A stretch of 64,000 nucleotides of DNA, taken from NCBI RefSeq assembly GCF_963082655.1, contig NC_081554.1, positions 46,434,826-46,498,825 on the forward strand. The letters are read 5' to 3'. Positions 32,323 through 42,859 of the stretch are shown here, piece by piece. Made by a program: the position numbers and the translations under genes. Below the pieces are notes generated by a model, which saw only the letters and a list, made by a program, of their open reading frames with translations, did no database searches and was not told the DNA's origin. The DNA is from Stomoxys calcitrans (taxonomy: Eukaryota; Arthropoda; Insecta; Diptera; Muscidae). Within the stretch, counting starts at the first letter, position 1; every line of letters starts with the position of its first letter.

Positions 32323-32720
32323 CATTAGTAAGGGAATAACCAAGATGATAAATCGAGAGATCGGTCTATATGGCAGCTATATTCAAATCTAGACCGATCT
32401 GGGCTAAATTGAAGAAAGATGTCCAAGGGCCTAACATGTCCGATTCAAATTTTTGACTCAATGATAAGAGGTCACCTTTTTTTTAAGCGAGTCCGAACGG
32501 CGTGCCACAAATCGACACCACTTGGTAGAGAAGTTTTACCAAGGCAGCATACCTCACAAATGTAGCATTAGTAATGGGATAACCAAAACCATAAATCGAG
32601 AGATCGGTTCATATGGCAGCTATATTCAAATCTAGACCGATCTGGGCCAAATTGAAGAAAGATGTCCAAGTGCCTAACAGAACTAACTGTCCCAAATGTT
32701 GCCAAAAATCGACACCACTT
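32234..32720. repeat. Composite ~243-bp tandem repeat (SINE-A piece plus S4 piece)
   Basis: GTCCGAACGGCG occurs at 32248 and 32491. Each unit is a minus-strand SINE-A 3' fragment followed by a plus-strand S4 fragment (GATCGGTCTATATGGCAGCT, ACCGATCTGGGC). The two units have spread together. A third partial unit begins near 32705. Confidence 0.8.
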
Positions 32721-32739
32721 GGTAGAGAAGTTTTACCAC

Positions 32740-32895
32740 GGCATCTTACTGTCCCAAATTTTGCCAAAATCGTACAATAAATGCGCCTTTTATGGGACCA
32801 AAACCTTTAATCGAAAGATCGGTCTATATGGCAGCTATATCCAAATATGGACCGATCTGAGCCAAATTGAAGAAGGATATCGACTGGCTTAACAC
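32740..32895 (+). repeat. S4 monomer
   Basis: One S4 monomer (TAAATGCGCCTTTTATGGG, GATCGGTCTATATGGCAGCT) continues the composite array. Confidence 0.6.
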
Positions 32896-32904
32896 AACTC
32901 TAAA

Positions 32905-33197
32905 TTGCAAATTTTCCCCATGAACATTCCACTAAGGAACAGGGGCAAACTTCTCACATATCAATGAGTGCAGTCCGATTCAAGTAAAAGCTCAATGATA
33001 AGGGGCCTACTTTTCATAAACGAGTTCGAAAGGCGCGCCGCAGTTCGACACCTCTTTCGAGAGAAGTTTTAACATGGTATATTGTAGCATCATAATTGTC
33101 GCCAGCATTTTTTTCTGATGTTCTTGCCAGGAATCGATCCCAGTTGTTCAGCGTCATAGGCGGACATGCTAACCTTTGCGCTACGGTGGCTTCCTTT
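32905..33197 (-). mobile_element. SINE-A copy, full length
   Basis: On the minus strand the head (GGAAGCCACCGTAGCGCAAA, GGTTAGCATGTCCGCC, a mutated box B GGGATCGATTCC) is followed by the body and the tail GAATGTTCATGGGGAAAAT. It is one of the best-preserved copies at both ends. Confidence 0.8.
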
Positions 33198-33954
33198 TGC
33201 AGCTGTTGTTCTATATTTATAGACGGTTTTCTACCTAAACAGCAGTTGCCACTATTCTGAGAACCAAACATTACATTGTCATTCTTCTTTCGAGCCGTTG
33301 GCTACTTATATCACAACCGATATTGATATGCTTGTATCATACGAACCACACAAATACCATGCAACAAAAAGCCAAAAATAAACCGTGTATGACCACTATT
33401 CATTATGTGATAAAAACAAAAACTTCTGAAGGTTTATGGCTACATGACATGGCACTGCTAACGTTCTAGTCCCCAATGCAATTGCCACCCACAACCCACT
33501 ATAGACGTTACATGTTTTCTGTTTCAAAACAAATGTTAAAATGTACTGTCAATGACAAGTTTATTTATTGTTATAAGCATTCTCTTCCGTTTAGCATTTT
33601 TACTTCAGGTTTGCGGTAAACTGTACACATTATAATAAAATAAATTTTAAATTAAATACAACGGCAATAACATGCATTGTTCGACAACAACGTTTGCATT
33701 TGACATGTTGTACCGTTTTTGAGGGACATGTCTTTGCATCCGAAGTAATTTGAGTTTTAACTATTTCTGACCAATGTGGTGGCTGTGGTGGATATGGAAG
33801 TGGTTTAGTTATCCCTATACAGTGTCAGCTCGATGAGCGCAATCACTGAATATCGCAGCTGCGCGATGTTGGAATCAGCGTATATATATTCTGCACAACT
33901 ACTGTGGTACAAAACCAAAACTGAGTATGTGAAGTAACTCTCTGATTTCTAACT
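33198..33954. other. Unassigned AT-rich region
   Basis: No repeat family or domain recognised. Confidence 0.4.
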
Positions 33955-34413
33955 AAATTTCCCATGAACATTCCCCCTAGGAACAGGGAATACTTTTCTC
34001 ATATCAATATAGACAAGTCCTAGTGGTGCCCAATGCAGGCACCTGCCGCGTTGGCCTAATCCTGCAGGGCTCTTAACCGCGGGTGAATATAATGCGTCCA
34101 CCAACACCCCCACACATGGCCTAAGCTATGCATGGGTACCAATTCGAGTTCACGTTGTCTGGACGTGTTCTCCCCCTTGGTTAGCGGCGGAGCACTATCT
34201 AAAACTCCTTCTGATCTATGGGTCACGGCATCCGGTTGCAATGCAACTCCACATCGAGCTTGCGCTCTACCCGTGATTTGGGTCCAAACCAAAGCCACTA
34301 CATAGTCGGGCTGGAATCGAAATCCTAGGGCCCCCCGACTCCCGTGGTACCAGATTAAGGACTCCGGTCAGACCTCATCAATATAGACAGTGCGATTAAA
34401 GTTTAAGCTCAAT
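33955..34413 (-). mobile_element. SINE-A fragment interrupted by SINE-B
   Basis: The tail side (33955-34015) and a short body piece (34390-34413) are consecutive in other copies of SINE-A. A 361-bp insert with a 13-bp target-site duplication separates them. The rest of the head is lost. Confidence 0.7.
34016..34376 (-). mobile_element. SINE-B insertion with 13-bp TSD
   Basis: The insert is flanked by ATCAATATAGACA at 34003-34015 and 34377-34389. On the minus strand its start is tRNA-like (CCTTAATCTGGTACCACGG, then a box B-like TTTCGATTCCAGCCCGA). The remainder has no coding capacity, and its tail is CATTGGGCACCACTAGGACT. The SINE assignment is inference from the head, length and target duplication. 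Confidence 0.65.
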
Positions 34414-34502
34414 CCCATGGCAGCCGGTTGTACGCACAGGATTGACCCAATTGAATCCTTCAACGGCAAGGACTGCCGCCTCAGTGTACGTGTTCGTCTT
34501 TT

Positions 34503-34965
34503 TATACCCTACACCACTACTGTGGTGCAGGGTATTATAACTGAATTAGTTTGTAATACCCAAAAGGAAGAGAGATAGGTTGATAAGTATGCCGATCGAC
34601 TCAGAATCACTTTCTGATTCGATTTAGCTATGTCCGTTTGTCTGTCTGTCCGTCCGTTCGTCCGTCTGTCCATGTTAATTTGTCTACAAACTACAGGTCG
34701 CAATTTTCATCCGATCGTCTTCAAATTTGGTACAGGCATGTTTTTCGGCCTAGAGACGAAGCCTATTGAAATTGGAAAAATCGGTTCAGATCTGGATATA
34801 GCTCCCATATATATATTCGTCCGATTTTCAGAAATAATGCAATAAAATGGTCATTTGTTAACCGCTTCTCTCGAAATTTGGCACAAAGGATTTTTTTATG
34901 ACTCTCGACATTACTGGTGAATTTCATCGAAATCGGTTCAGATTTAGATATAGATCTCATATGTA
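34503..34965 (-). mobile_element. S2 element, 3' part with mini-me-like module
   Basis: It starts with the inverted repeat TATACCCTACACCAC..GTGGTGCAGGGTA, has a long (GTCY)n tract GTCTGTCTGTCCGTCCG near 34635-34672, one spacer block and two S2 monomers. The right side is cut by a mariner insertion at a TA. Confidence 0.75.
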
Positions 34966-35488
34966 TTGGGTTGCCCAAAAAGTAATTGTCGGTAATAAAG
35001 TAGTAATATAGTCGGCGTTGACAAATTTTTTCAACGGCTTGTGACTCTGTAATTGCATTCTTTCTTCTGTCAGTTATCAGCGCGAAAAAGTGCGCAAAAT
35101 TTTGTTTACATTTGTTTGTTTGGCGTCAATTTTAATATGGGTACCACATGTATTGAAAGAAATTCATTTAACAAACCGAATCAACGCTTGTGATATGCAC
35201 CTCAAACGCAATGAATCCGAAATGTTTTTAAAACGAATCATAACTGGAGATGAAAAATGGATTGTTTACAACAACGTTAGTCGAAAACGATCATGGTCCA
35301 AGCATGGTGAACCAGCTCAAACCACTTCAAAGGTTGATATCAACCAAAAGAAGGTTATGCTGTCTGTTTGGTGGGATTGGAAGGGTGTGGTATATTTTGA
35401 GCTGCTTCCAAGGAACCAAACGATTAATTCGGATGTTTACTGTCAACAATTGGACAAATTGAATACAGCCATCAAGGAGAAGGAGTGA
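34966..35488 (+). mobile_element. mariner transposon, 5' half
   Basis: It begins at TA (34964-34965) with TTGGGTTGCCCAAAAAGTAA and the 5' UTR seen in the MITEs. It then has a transposase frame that lacks most of the DNA-binding domain and is cut after the central region (DKLNTAIKEKE). It covers the parts missing at 25.55 kb but overlaps that copy by about 130 bp. Confidence 0.85.
35090..35488 (+). pseudogene. mariner transposase, N-terminal and central part
   Basis: The frame carries KRIITGDEKWIVYNN, whose Asp (35249-35251) fits the first catalytic residue of DD34D. After it come SKHGEPAQTTSKVDINQKK and SVWWDWKGVVYFELLPRNQT. Most of the helix-turn-helix region upstream of HLTNRINACDMHLKRNE is deleted, and the frame ends at a stop just past the element break. 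The second and third catalytic Asp are absent. Confidence 0.8.
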
Positions 35489-35496
35489 CAACTTGT

Positions 35497-35553
35497 GGGG
35501 AAGATGATGAGACGTTGCAGCATTTCCTATGTCATTCCCTGGCCTTTGCCCAG
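35497..35553 (+). mobile_element. LINE-A C-terminal sliver
   Basis: It encodes CGEDDETLQHFLCHSLAFA, the LINE-A Cys/His tail, fused directly to the mariner half and followed by a minisatellite. Confidence 0.6.
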
Positions 35554-35706
35554 CGATTCGTTCGCATCCGCACTTAGCTTGCATTCGCACCTAGTTGCAT
35601 CCACATTTAGTTTGCTTCCGCGATTCGTTCGCACCCGCCTTTAGTTTTCATCCGCTCTTTGCTCGCATCCGCGATTCGTTCGCATCAGCGCCTAGATCGC
35701 ATCCGA
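35553..35706. repeat. Degenerate 17-bp minisatellite
   Basis: About nine units of roughly 16-18 bp fit CGCATCCGCNNTTAGTT. The variant GCGATTCGTTCGCA recurs at 35553, 35620 and 35671. Confidence 0.75.
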
Positions 35707-36310
35707 GTGAAGCTTTACTATATGCCGGACGGGGCAGGGAGTGAAGCAACAAATTATTATTAGCGGACGAACAATCCAGACGTACAGAAACCAACTTTGT
35801 GCTCCCACCAGCACAATGTTCCATCTCCTCGATCAATTGATTGTTTTTGTTCTTGTTTCACAGTTTTCATTAATTCTTTGCCCTAAGAGTGTAGGGAAAA
35901 AGAGATCCATCACAGTTTAGCCTCAGATACTGCTGCAAAAGCACGACAAAACCGCTTATTACGTATTGAGGCGCCCAGATATTAGCAAGACTCCATTCGA
36001 ATATAGACGGATATCCCAGACTACATACCATGGAAGGTCAATGGGCATGTAATCACATAACACCCCGACGTTGGGGCTACTCTTCTACAGAAGAGTATCA
36101 ATACCATCGGTAGAAGGAGGGAGTTCTCATTTTAATCCCTACTGCTCGAGGGTAACCCTGCTTCTCTAACATGAGAGTTCGGAGATAATCCTATATGCAA
36201 AGGATACCGTTGGTCACCCTGTTCGTGCTGTCGTAAGTCAGACCCTGGGGTGCCACAAAAAAACAAGGCTCTTCACCACTGTTAGAGTTTCAAGCGGCTG
36301 GGACAGGGTT
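35707..36310. other. Unassigned, possibly retroelement-derived
   Basis: No clear coding domain. Sequence just upstream of the LINE-A fragment may belong to a retroelement UTR, but I cannot show this. Confidence 0.3.
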
Positions 36311-36319
36311 CAAGCCCCC

Positions 36320-36645
36320 TACATTGCGTCCAAAGTGATAGCATGTGGGGAAGATGATGAGACGTAGAAGCATTTCCTATGCCATTGCCTGGCGTTGGTG
36401 ACTTACAGACACCGGCACTTAGGTGGGGACACAATACCAGGCATGAACCAGTTTAAGTGGCGTGTTATGGAAAACAATTGAGGATTATGTAAGTTGCACA
36501 GAATTCTAGACTTTGATTTTTTCATTCGAGGTTACTTTTAGTTATTTAGAGTGCACAACAAGCCGATTATTGGCTTAGGATGCAGATAATAATCCGCATG
36601 GGCGGATTATTATCTGCACATTCTTTTCAACCTAGCATACCGAAA
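36320..36645 (+). mobile_element. LINE-A C-terminus and 3' UTR
   Basis: It has CGEDDET...HFLCHCLAL-like coding with frameshifts and stops, then a 3' UTR shared with 3.45-3.58 kb (CACAACAAGCCGATTATTGG, ATCTGCACATTCTTTTC, AACCTAGC). A perfect 17-bp hairpin (36581-36618) sits in the UTR. Confidence 0.7.
36581..36618. repeat. Perfect 17-bp hairpin in LINE-A 3' UTR
   Basis: TGCAGATAATAATCCGC (36581-36597) and its exact reverse complement (36602-36618) are separated by ATGG. The 3' UTR at 3.52-3.58 kb has only the right arm. Confidence 0.9.
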
Positions 36646-37049
36646 ATTTTGAAATTATGAAACCACACACTTTATTTATGATGTAAAGGAATTTACCAAC
36701 CACAAAATTCAAACCTCAATGATAGTAACGATTCATAAGAACCCAACGACAGAATTAATCAAAACATTAGCAACAACAAAATCGCAAATTATGAAAGTAT
36801 GAAAGAGTTTTAACACTCACGTTGTAGTAACTCGTCTTTTTTCAGTTGATCACCCTAAGGTTTGTAAAAAATTCAATATGCATAAGGCTGGTTGCAAATA
36901 GTGAAACGCATACCTTCTAGTTTTTCCCCTTAGATCCCAATAAACAATATATCAAATATTATGGCGATCGGTTGATGGTAACCCGTGCAGACAAGACGTC
37001 CAAAGTTGGATGAAGAACTTTCTAAAAAATCTAGCTTTCTTTTTGAGGA

Positions 37050-37955
37050 AGTATTGATCTAAGACCTCATAAAGTCTTGACATTTGAAGTCGATCTAGCC
37101 ATGTCCGTCCATCTGTTTGTCTGTGGACAGCAAGCTAATTTTCGAAGGAGTAAAGCTAGGCGCTTGAAATTTTGCACAAATACTTCATTTCGGTGAAGGT
37201 CAGTTGTGAATGTAAATGGACCATATCGGTCCATATTTAGATATAGATCCCATATAAGCATAGCATTTGGATATAGCTGCCATATAGACTGATCTCTCGG
37301 TTTTAGGTTTTGGGGCCATTAAAAGCGCATTTATTGCCCGATGTCGCCGCAATTTGGGACAGTGAGTTGTGTTAGGCCCTTCGATATCCTTCTTCAATTA
37401 CACTCAGATCCGTCAAGATTTGGATATAGCTGCCATATGGACCGATCTCTCGATTTAATATTTTAGGCCCATAAAAAGTCGCATTTATTGTCCGATGTTG
37501 CCGAAATTTGGGACAGAGAGTTAAGTTAAGCCCCTCCACATATTTCTGCAATTTGGTCTAGATTGATCAAGATTTGCATATAGCTGCCATGTAGACCGAT
37601 ATCCCGATTTAAAGTCTTGGCCCCAAAAAAGGCGCATTTAAAATCCAATGTCCCTGAAATTTGACACAGTGACGTATATTAGGCTTTTCGACATCCGTGT
37701 CGTATATGGTTCAGATCGGTTAATTTTAGATATAGCTACTAAAAAGACCAATATTTTGTTATACACAATTGAACAATGACTCGTACTTATTAATATTTGG
37801 TCCAAATTGAAACATATTGCGATATAACTGCTATGGGACATAAGGTATGCAGTTTTCACAGGATTTTTATGAAATGTGGTTTACATATACACCCGAGGTG
37901 GTGGGTATCCAAAGTTCGGCCCGGCCGAACCTAACGCCTTCTTACTTGTTTGTAT
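37050..37955 (-). mobile_element. S4 element, end to end
   Basis: The left end is a reversed mini-me-like module (GTCGATCTAGCCATGTCC, GTCCATCTGTTTGTCTG). Then come about four monomers with GATATAGCTGCCATAT and TGAAATTTG/GGGACAG boxes, and at the right the cap in reverse (GTGGTGGGTATCCAAAGTTC, TTCGGCCCGGCCGAA palindrome, CTTACTTGTTTG). Confidence 0.75.
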
Positions 37956-38496
37956 TGAAGATGGAATTTGTATTTCTTACTCAATCGTCACTGACTTTTA
38001 CACCTATGTTTCCTTTACTTAATTTTTGTAAACTCGTCATTGTGAAATCAGTGATTACAATAACGTGTCTTAAGTTGCAGGATTAAATCTGCAAAACCGA
38101 CCTCCTTAAAAAGTTTCAACAAATTTCTGTACACGTTCTCAACAAACTCTTTATTCAAAAGGAAATTATCTCTAAAGTAGTCACTCAATCGAATCTTGTT
38201 TAACATTTTATGCCATAGCACTATGGGATCAATGGTAAAACTTAGAGGCGTAAAATATCATTTTGCTTTGAGTTTGTTCGTTGACATACCACCCTGGTTG
38301 CCATTGGCCAAATTATGTTCCCTAAATATTTTCACACTAGGTTTCCTCGCGTTGACACAATACCATTTCATGCACTCCATACTATCCCTGGAATCCGCCT
38401 GCAAGACCGTTTATGGTCCTTAAAAACAACACACTCATACCTATGTCCTTGCCAGTACTCCTCCGAGCTTGGAGGCATCCCTGTAGAGTGATCTAC
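37956..38496. other. Unassigned spacer
   Basis: No domain or repeat recognised. Confidence 0.35.
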
Positions 38497-38622
38497 AAAA
38501 CAGGTTAAAGTGGCAGTCTGCCGTCAGACTCACTGAGATGTTTTCGTCAAAAGTGATACCACAGGAACAGCAGAAGGAAGATATCTTCCAGTTCCTACCG
38601 TTGAACTATTCAGATCGCTGTT
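38497..38622 (-). mobile_element. LINE-B 3' UTR fragment
   Basis: On the minus strand it reads GTTCAACGGTAGGAACTGG then GTGAGTCTGACGGCAGACTG and a CCACTTTAACCTG tail, in the same order as 52.80-52.91 kb. Confidence 0.7.
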
Positions 38623-39280
38623 TTTCTCCTTCTTGGCTTTGCCATCGAATGCTCAAAATTCTAAATAGTTCTTAATCATGTCAGCAAACCCATAGTGCAA
38701 TAATGTGCAGATGTATTTTAACCTTAGCTAACTAAGCACCAGGATACAAAGACAAATTTGTTGCTACAATTTTATTGCAACGAAACTACGTTACCATAGC
38801 GTACTTCAAATTTTTATAGTGATTAATGTGCATTGTGGTTACCGAGATGGTGCTCGTAAGGTACAAAAAGAGCGATGTTTAACAGATTTTCGAAATGGGT
38901 GGTGGCAAAGACAAAGGTCAAAGAGATCTACCCGAGGATGTCTTGCGAGAGTGGGTGGAGATAGTCTAGCAAACTTACATCAGCCTCCACATCTGCTTTA
39001 TTATACATTGATCTATTTGTTGTGAAAGTAAGAAGGTGGAGGGGGAATTGCCAAACGTAAGTTTAGTAACAAATTGATATTAATGACGCGAATATAAAAA
39101 AGGAAAATAGTTAAGTCCTTGCTATCATCGCGCACTTCTACAATTCCAAAGCATGAGTGTTGGCGATTGTTCTCTTCGTTAAGTTTGTAGAATTTGTGGC
39201 AAATGGCAAGAATGAAGAGGTAAATATTTTATTCTCAATGCACAGTGGATGGATTTTGTAAATGTCTCATAAAAGGCGCG
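38623..39280. other. Unassigned spacer
   Basis: No domain or repeat recognised. Confidence 0.35.
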
Positions 39281-39500
39281 TTTTGGAGGTACAATAGGGA
39301 GTACAATATGGAAGCTATATACACTGATGGAAAAATGATGGTACTTTCTTAATACCGCCTGGTATTAGTTTGTTCGCATGATTGGCAAGATTTTGGAGGT
39401 ACTATAGGGAGTATAATACGGAAGCTATATACACTGATGGAAAAATGATGGTACTTTGTTAATACCGCCTGGCATTAGTTTGTTCGCATGATTGGCAAGA
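39281..39500. repeat. 110-bp tandem duplication
   Basis: TTTTGGAGGTAC begins at 39281 and 39391. The two 110-bp units differ at about five bases and contain AATACCGCCTGG(T/C)ATTAG. Confidence 0.9.
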
Positions 39501-39710
39501 TTTTTAATACCATTTGGTATTAATTCATTACCAAACAAAGGAGGCTATTTAGAATTGACGGCGTTACATTTATATTCTTGACATCGCGCCAAAAGTGTTG
39601 CTGAGCTTTGTACTTGGTGTGTTCATATGAAAACCAAATCTGGGAATCGATAGATATGGAATCAATTGTCAAATACAAAGAATTGGGGTTGGTCACGGTG
39701 TAACATTATT

Positions 39711-39800
39711 TTTATTCCCTCCACCATAGGATGGGGGTATACTAATTTCGTCATTCTGTTTGTAACTACTCGAAATATTCGTCTGAGACCCCATAAAGAC
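39711..39800 (-). repeat. S1 3' terminus
   Basis: TTCCCTCCACCATAGGATGG through GACCCCATAAAG is the reversed S1 end, cut exactly where the (TA)n normally follows CATAAAG. Confidence 0.7.
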
Positions 39801-40245
39801 TTCATGGTCCAGCCGTCTTCAGCTCACCGACTTTTTCAATGCAGCCTGCTAAACACTCATCCATCCCTTGTCCCATCGCTTCACCCGTCCATCGCCACAT
39901 CCACTTACTTCCGACCAACTCCGAAACTCCATGGTCCAGCCGTCTTCGGCTCACTGACCTTTTCGATGCAACCAACCAACCAACCAATCGTTCACCGCCA
40001 CATCCACATCCACTTCCTTCCGACCAGATTTAAGACTTCATGGTCCAGCCGTCTTCAGCTCACCGACTTTTTCGATGTAGCCTTCACCCGTCCTTGGCTA
40101 CATCCACTCCCTTCCGACTAGCTTCGAAACACCATGCTCCAGCCGTCTTCAGCTCACTGACCTTTTCGATGCAACCAACCAACCCCTCATCCATCCGTCG
40201 TCCCATCGCTTTACTCGTCCATCGCCACATCCACTTCCTTCCAAT
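39801..40245. repeat. Four-copy tandem repeat (about 94-126 bp units)
   Basis: CATGGTCCAGCCGTCTTCAG (or a one-base variant) occurs at 39804, 39930, 40039 and 40133. Units share CATCCACTTCCTTCCGACC and CCAACCAACC tracts and differ by deletions. The unit is C-rich on this strand, unlike its surroundings. The 151-codon frame across it is a repeat translation. Confidence 0.8.
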
Positions 40246-41465
40246 CAGTATATCGGTCTATAACCAGTATATCAGTCTATAACTATATGAAATTATTGAC
40301 CAATTCAGATCGCACTAGGCACAGTTGTTGGAAGTCATAGAGAAACACTACACGCAAAATGTAAGCCAAATCGAATGAAAATTGAGGCTTCCAGGGGCTC
40401 AAGAAGTCAAATCGGAAAATCGGTTTATATGGGAGCTATATCAGGTTATAGACCGCACTAGGCACAATTGTTAAAAGTCATAGAGGAACATTGGACGCAA
40501 AATTTCAGTCAAATCGGACAAAACTTGCAGCTTCCAGGGGCTCAAGAACCCAAGTCGGGAGATCGGTTTTAATGGGAGCTATATCAGGTTATAGACCGAT
40601 TTGGACCGCACTAGGCACAATTGTTGGACGTCATAACGGAACACCACATGCATAATTTCAGCCTAATCGGACAAAAATTGCGGCTTGTAAGGGCTGGAGA
40701 AGTCAAATCGGCAGATCGGTTTATATGGGAGCTATATCAGGTTATAGACCAATATGAACAGAACTACACACATTTGTTGGAAGTCATAACAGAACACTAT
40801 GTGCAAAATTTTAGCCATATCGGACAAAGATAGCGGCTTGTAAAGACTGGAGAAGTCAAATCGTTGGATCGGTTTAAATGGGAGCTTATCAGGTTATAGA
40901 CCGATTTTGTCTGTACTTAACACAGTAACAGTAGTTAGATGTTATAACAAAACCCTATATGCGAAATTTCAGACAACTCGGACAAAAATTGCGGCTTCCA
41001 GGGGCTCAAGAAATCATATCCGGAGAGCGGTTTATATGGGAGCTATATCAGTTTATTGGCCGATTTGGTCCGCACTAGGCGCAGTTGTTGAAAGTCATAA
41101 CAGAACACTACGTGCAAAATTTTAGCCATATCGGACAAAGATAGCGGCTTGTAAAGACTGGAGAAGTCAAATCGTTGGATCGGTTTAAATGGGAGCTTAT
41201 CAGGTTATAGACCGATTTTGTCTGTACTTAACACAGTAACAGTAGTTAGAAGTCATAACAAAACCCTATATGCAAAATTTCAGACAACTCGGACAAAAAT
41301 TGCGGCTTCCAGGGGCTCAAGAAATCATATCCGGAGAGCGGTTTATATGGGAGCTATATCAGTTTATTGGCCGATTTGGTCCGCACTAGGCGCAGTTGTT
41401 GAAAGTCATAACAGAACACTACGAGCAAAATTTTAGCCAAATCGGATAAAAAATACTAGATTAGT
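40246..41465 (+). repeat. S1b array with 311-bp higher-order repeat
   Basis: CGGTTTATAT-type boxes start at 40421, 40564, 40717, 40870, 41028, 41181 and 41339 (intervals 143, 153, 153, 158, 153, 158). The last monomers alternate as 153+158 dimers that are nearly identical (40770-41080 and 41081-41391). Confidence 0.8.
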
Positions 41466-41645
41466 GGTGGTGGGTATGGTGGTGGGTATGGTGGTGGGTA
41501 TGGTGGTGGGTATGGTGGTGGGTATGGTGGTGGATATGGTGGTGGGTATGGTGGTGGGTATGGTGGTGGGTATGGTGGTGGGTATGGTGGTGGGTATGGT
41601 GGTGGGTATGGTGGTGGATATGGTGGTGGGTATGGTGGTGGGAAT
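41466..41645. repeat. 12-bp minisatellite, 15 units
   Basis: Fifteen units of GGTGGTGGGTAT are present. Units 6 and 13 are GGTGGTGGATAT and the last ends GGGAAT. The unit equals the terminal motif of S1b elements (ATGGTGGTGGGTA, 17.46 kb), and the array sits where that terminus is expected. Confidence 0.9.
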
Positions 41646-41649
41646 CCTT

Positions 41650-42560
41650 TTATATATTAGTACATTATCAATGATATGTTATGTACTATTCGTACTCCAG
41701 ACCAATATGTCTAAATGAGGTGTGTTAATCCCTCAATATCTTACTCCGATCGGATATAAAATGACTTATTTAATATACAAGGGGTATCCTATGGTGTATA
41801 TCAAAGACTCTTTCAACCACTATCAACGTCTAGTCCGTTTTATGATATTGACAGCTGCTCAGGGTCTATTTCCATATGCTCTTTTGAGAAATTTTTACAA
41901 AATATCTTACATTGTTTATCGTATGCGGTTGGTTGTCTAGCGGAGGTTGTACATAAATCCTTCCATACCTTGTTGTGCTGTCGAAGTTCCGTTGTTGGCA
42001 GTAGTGAATTGAAGTGAATGATACAGAATGGTGTGGAATGTGAAGGATATTTGTGGTTTTTATTGCAGCAATTAAGTTCATTTGTAAATCAATTACATTA
42101 AAAGCAAAGTGAAAATAAAAACATAACAAGTGGTTAAAACGAAATAATAATTAATTACGCGTTTGTCAGTACGAGTTTTGTGCTAGTGTTTGTTTGTCAG
42201 TGCGAGTTGTGGCATCAAAGTGCAATAAATAACACATTAAAGACTATGAGGGGAAAAATGGTAATAATCTATTCGTATGGAATGAGCGTTCACAAAGTGT
42301 CTAGCAAGGCAACATTGAATATATTAAATAACATTATTCCTAGGTGGCGTATACGTAACATCAGTCTTTGCTGTGTTACTTATACGCCCACATGTTCGTA
42401 AACATATTCAGAGCAAATGATTAAAAGAAATTATTGCAGCATTTTTTTTTAGTGTATAGACAATTAGAAGGCTACTAAATCAAAATATGTATAGTAAAGT
42501 TCAATTTATATGAGCAAACAAAAAACCCGCATACATGAGCCTCTAGGGGCTCAGGAGTCT
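41650..42560. other. Unassigned spacer
   Basis: No domain or repeat recognised; AT-rich. Confidence 0.4.
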
Positions 42561-42859
42561 CGAGATGACAAGACGAGAGGACTGGAGTACATTTTCGAGA
42601 GGAGAGTCTCAGTGAGAAGTCAGGTGGCACTGATCTTAATTAAATATTGAGTGCCAATGATACTCGAGATGACGAGACGAGTTATTGGCGCCTTCAAATA
42701 ACCAATGGCCAACATTAGCGTCTGTTCCCAGGTTAGGGGCGGCTGGAGGCGAGCGTCGGATCTTGGAGCAAGCAGCTCGCCACAACGAGGGATACATGTA
42801 CAATCCCACAAAACCCATGCGGTTGGGGCGCTGGGCCAGTAACACGCCCCCGGAAAACT

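Noticed and set aside
39666..40121. 151-codon frame with a repeated SSRLQLTDFF-like segment
   Set aside because: The repeat follows the DNA tandem units; no start context or homologue recognised.
40246..41465. CRISPR-like array
   Set aside because: Units are about 153 bp with no short repeat and unique spacer pattern, and the context is an animal genome.
41464..41718. MVVG-repeat frame
   Set aside because: Pure translation of the 12-bp minisatellite.
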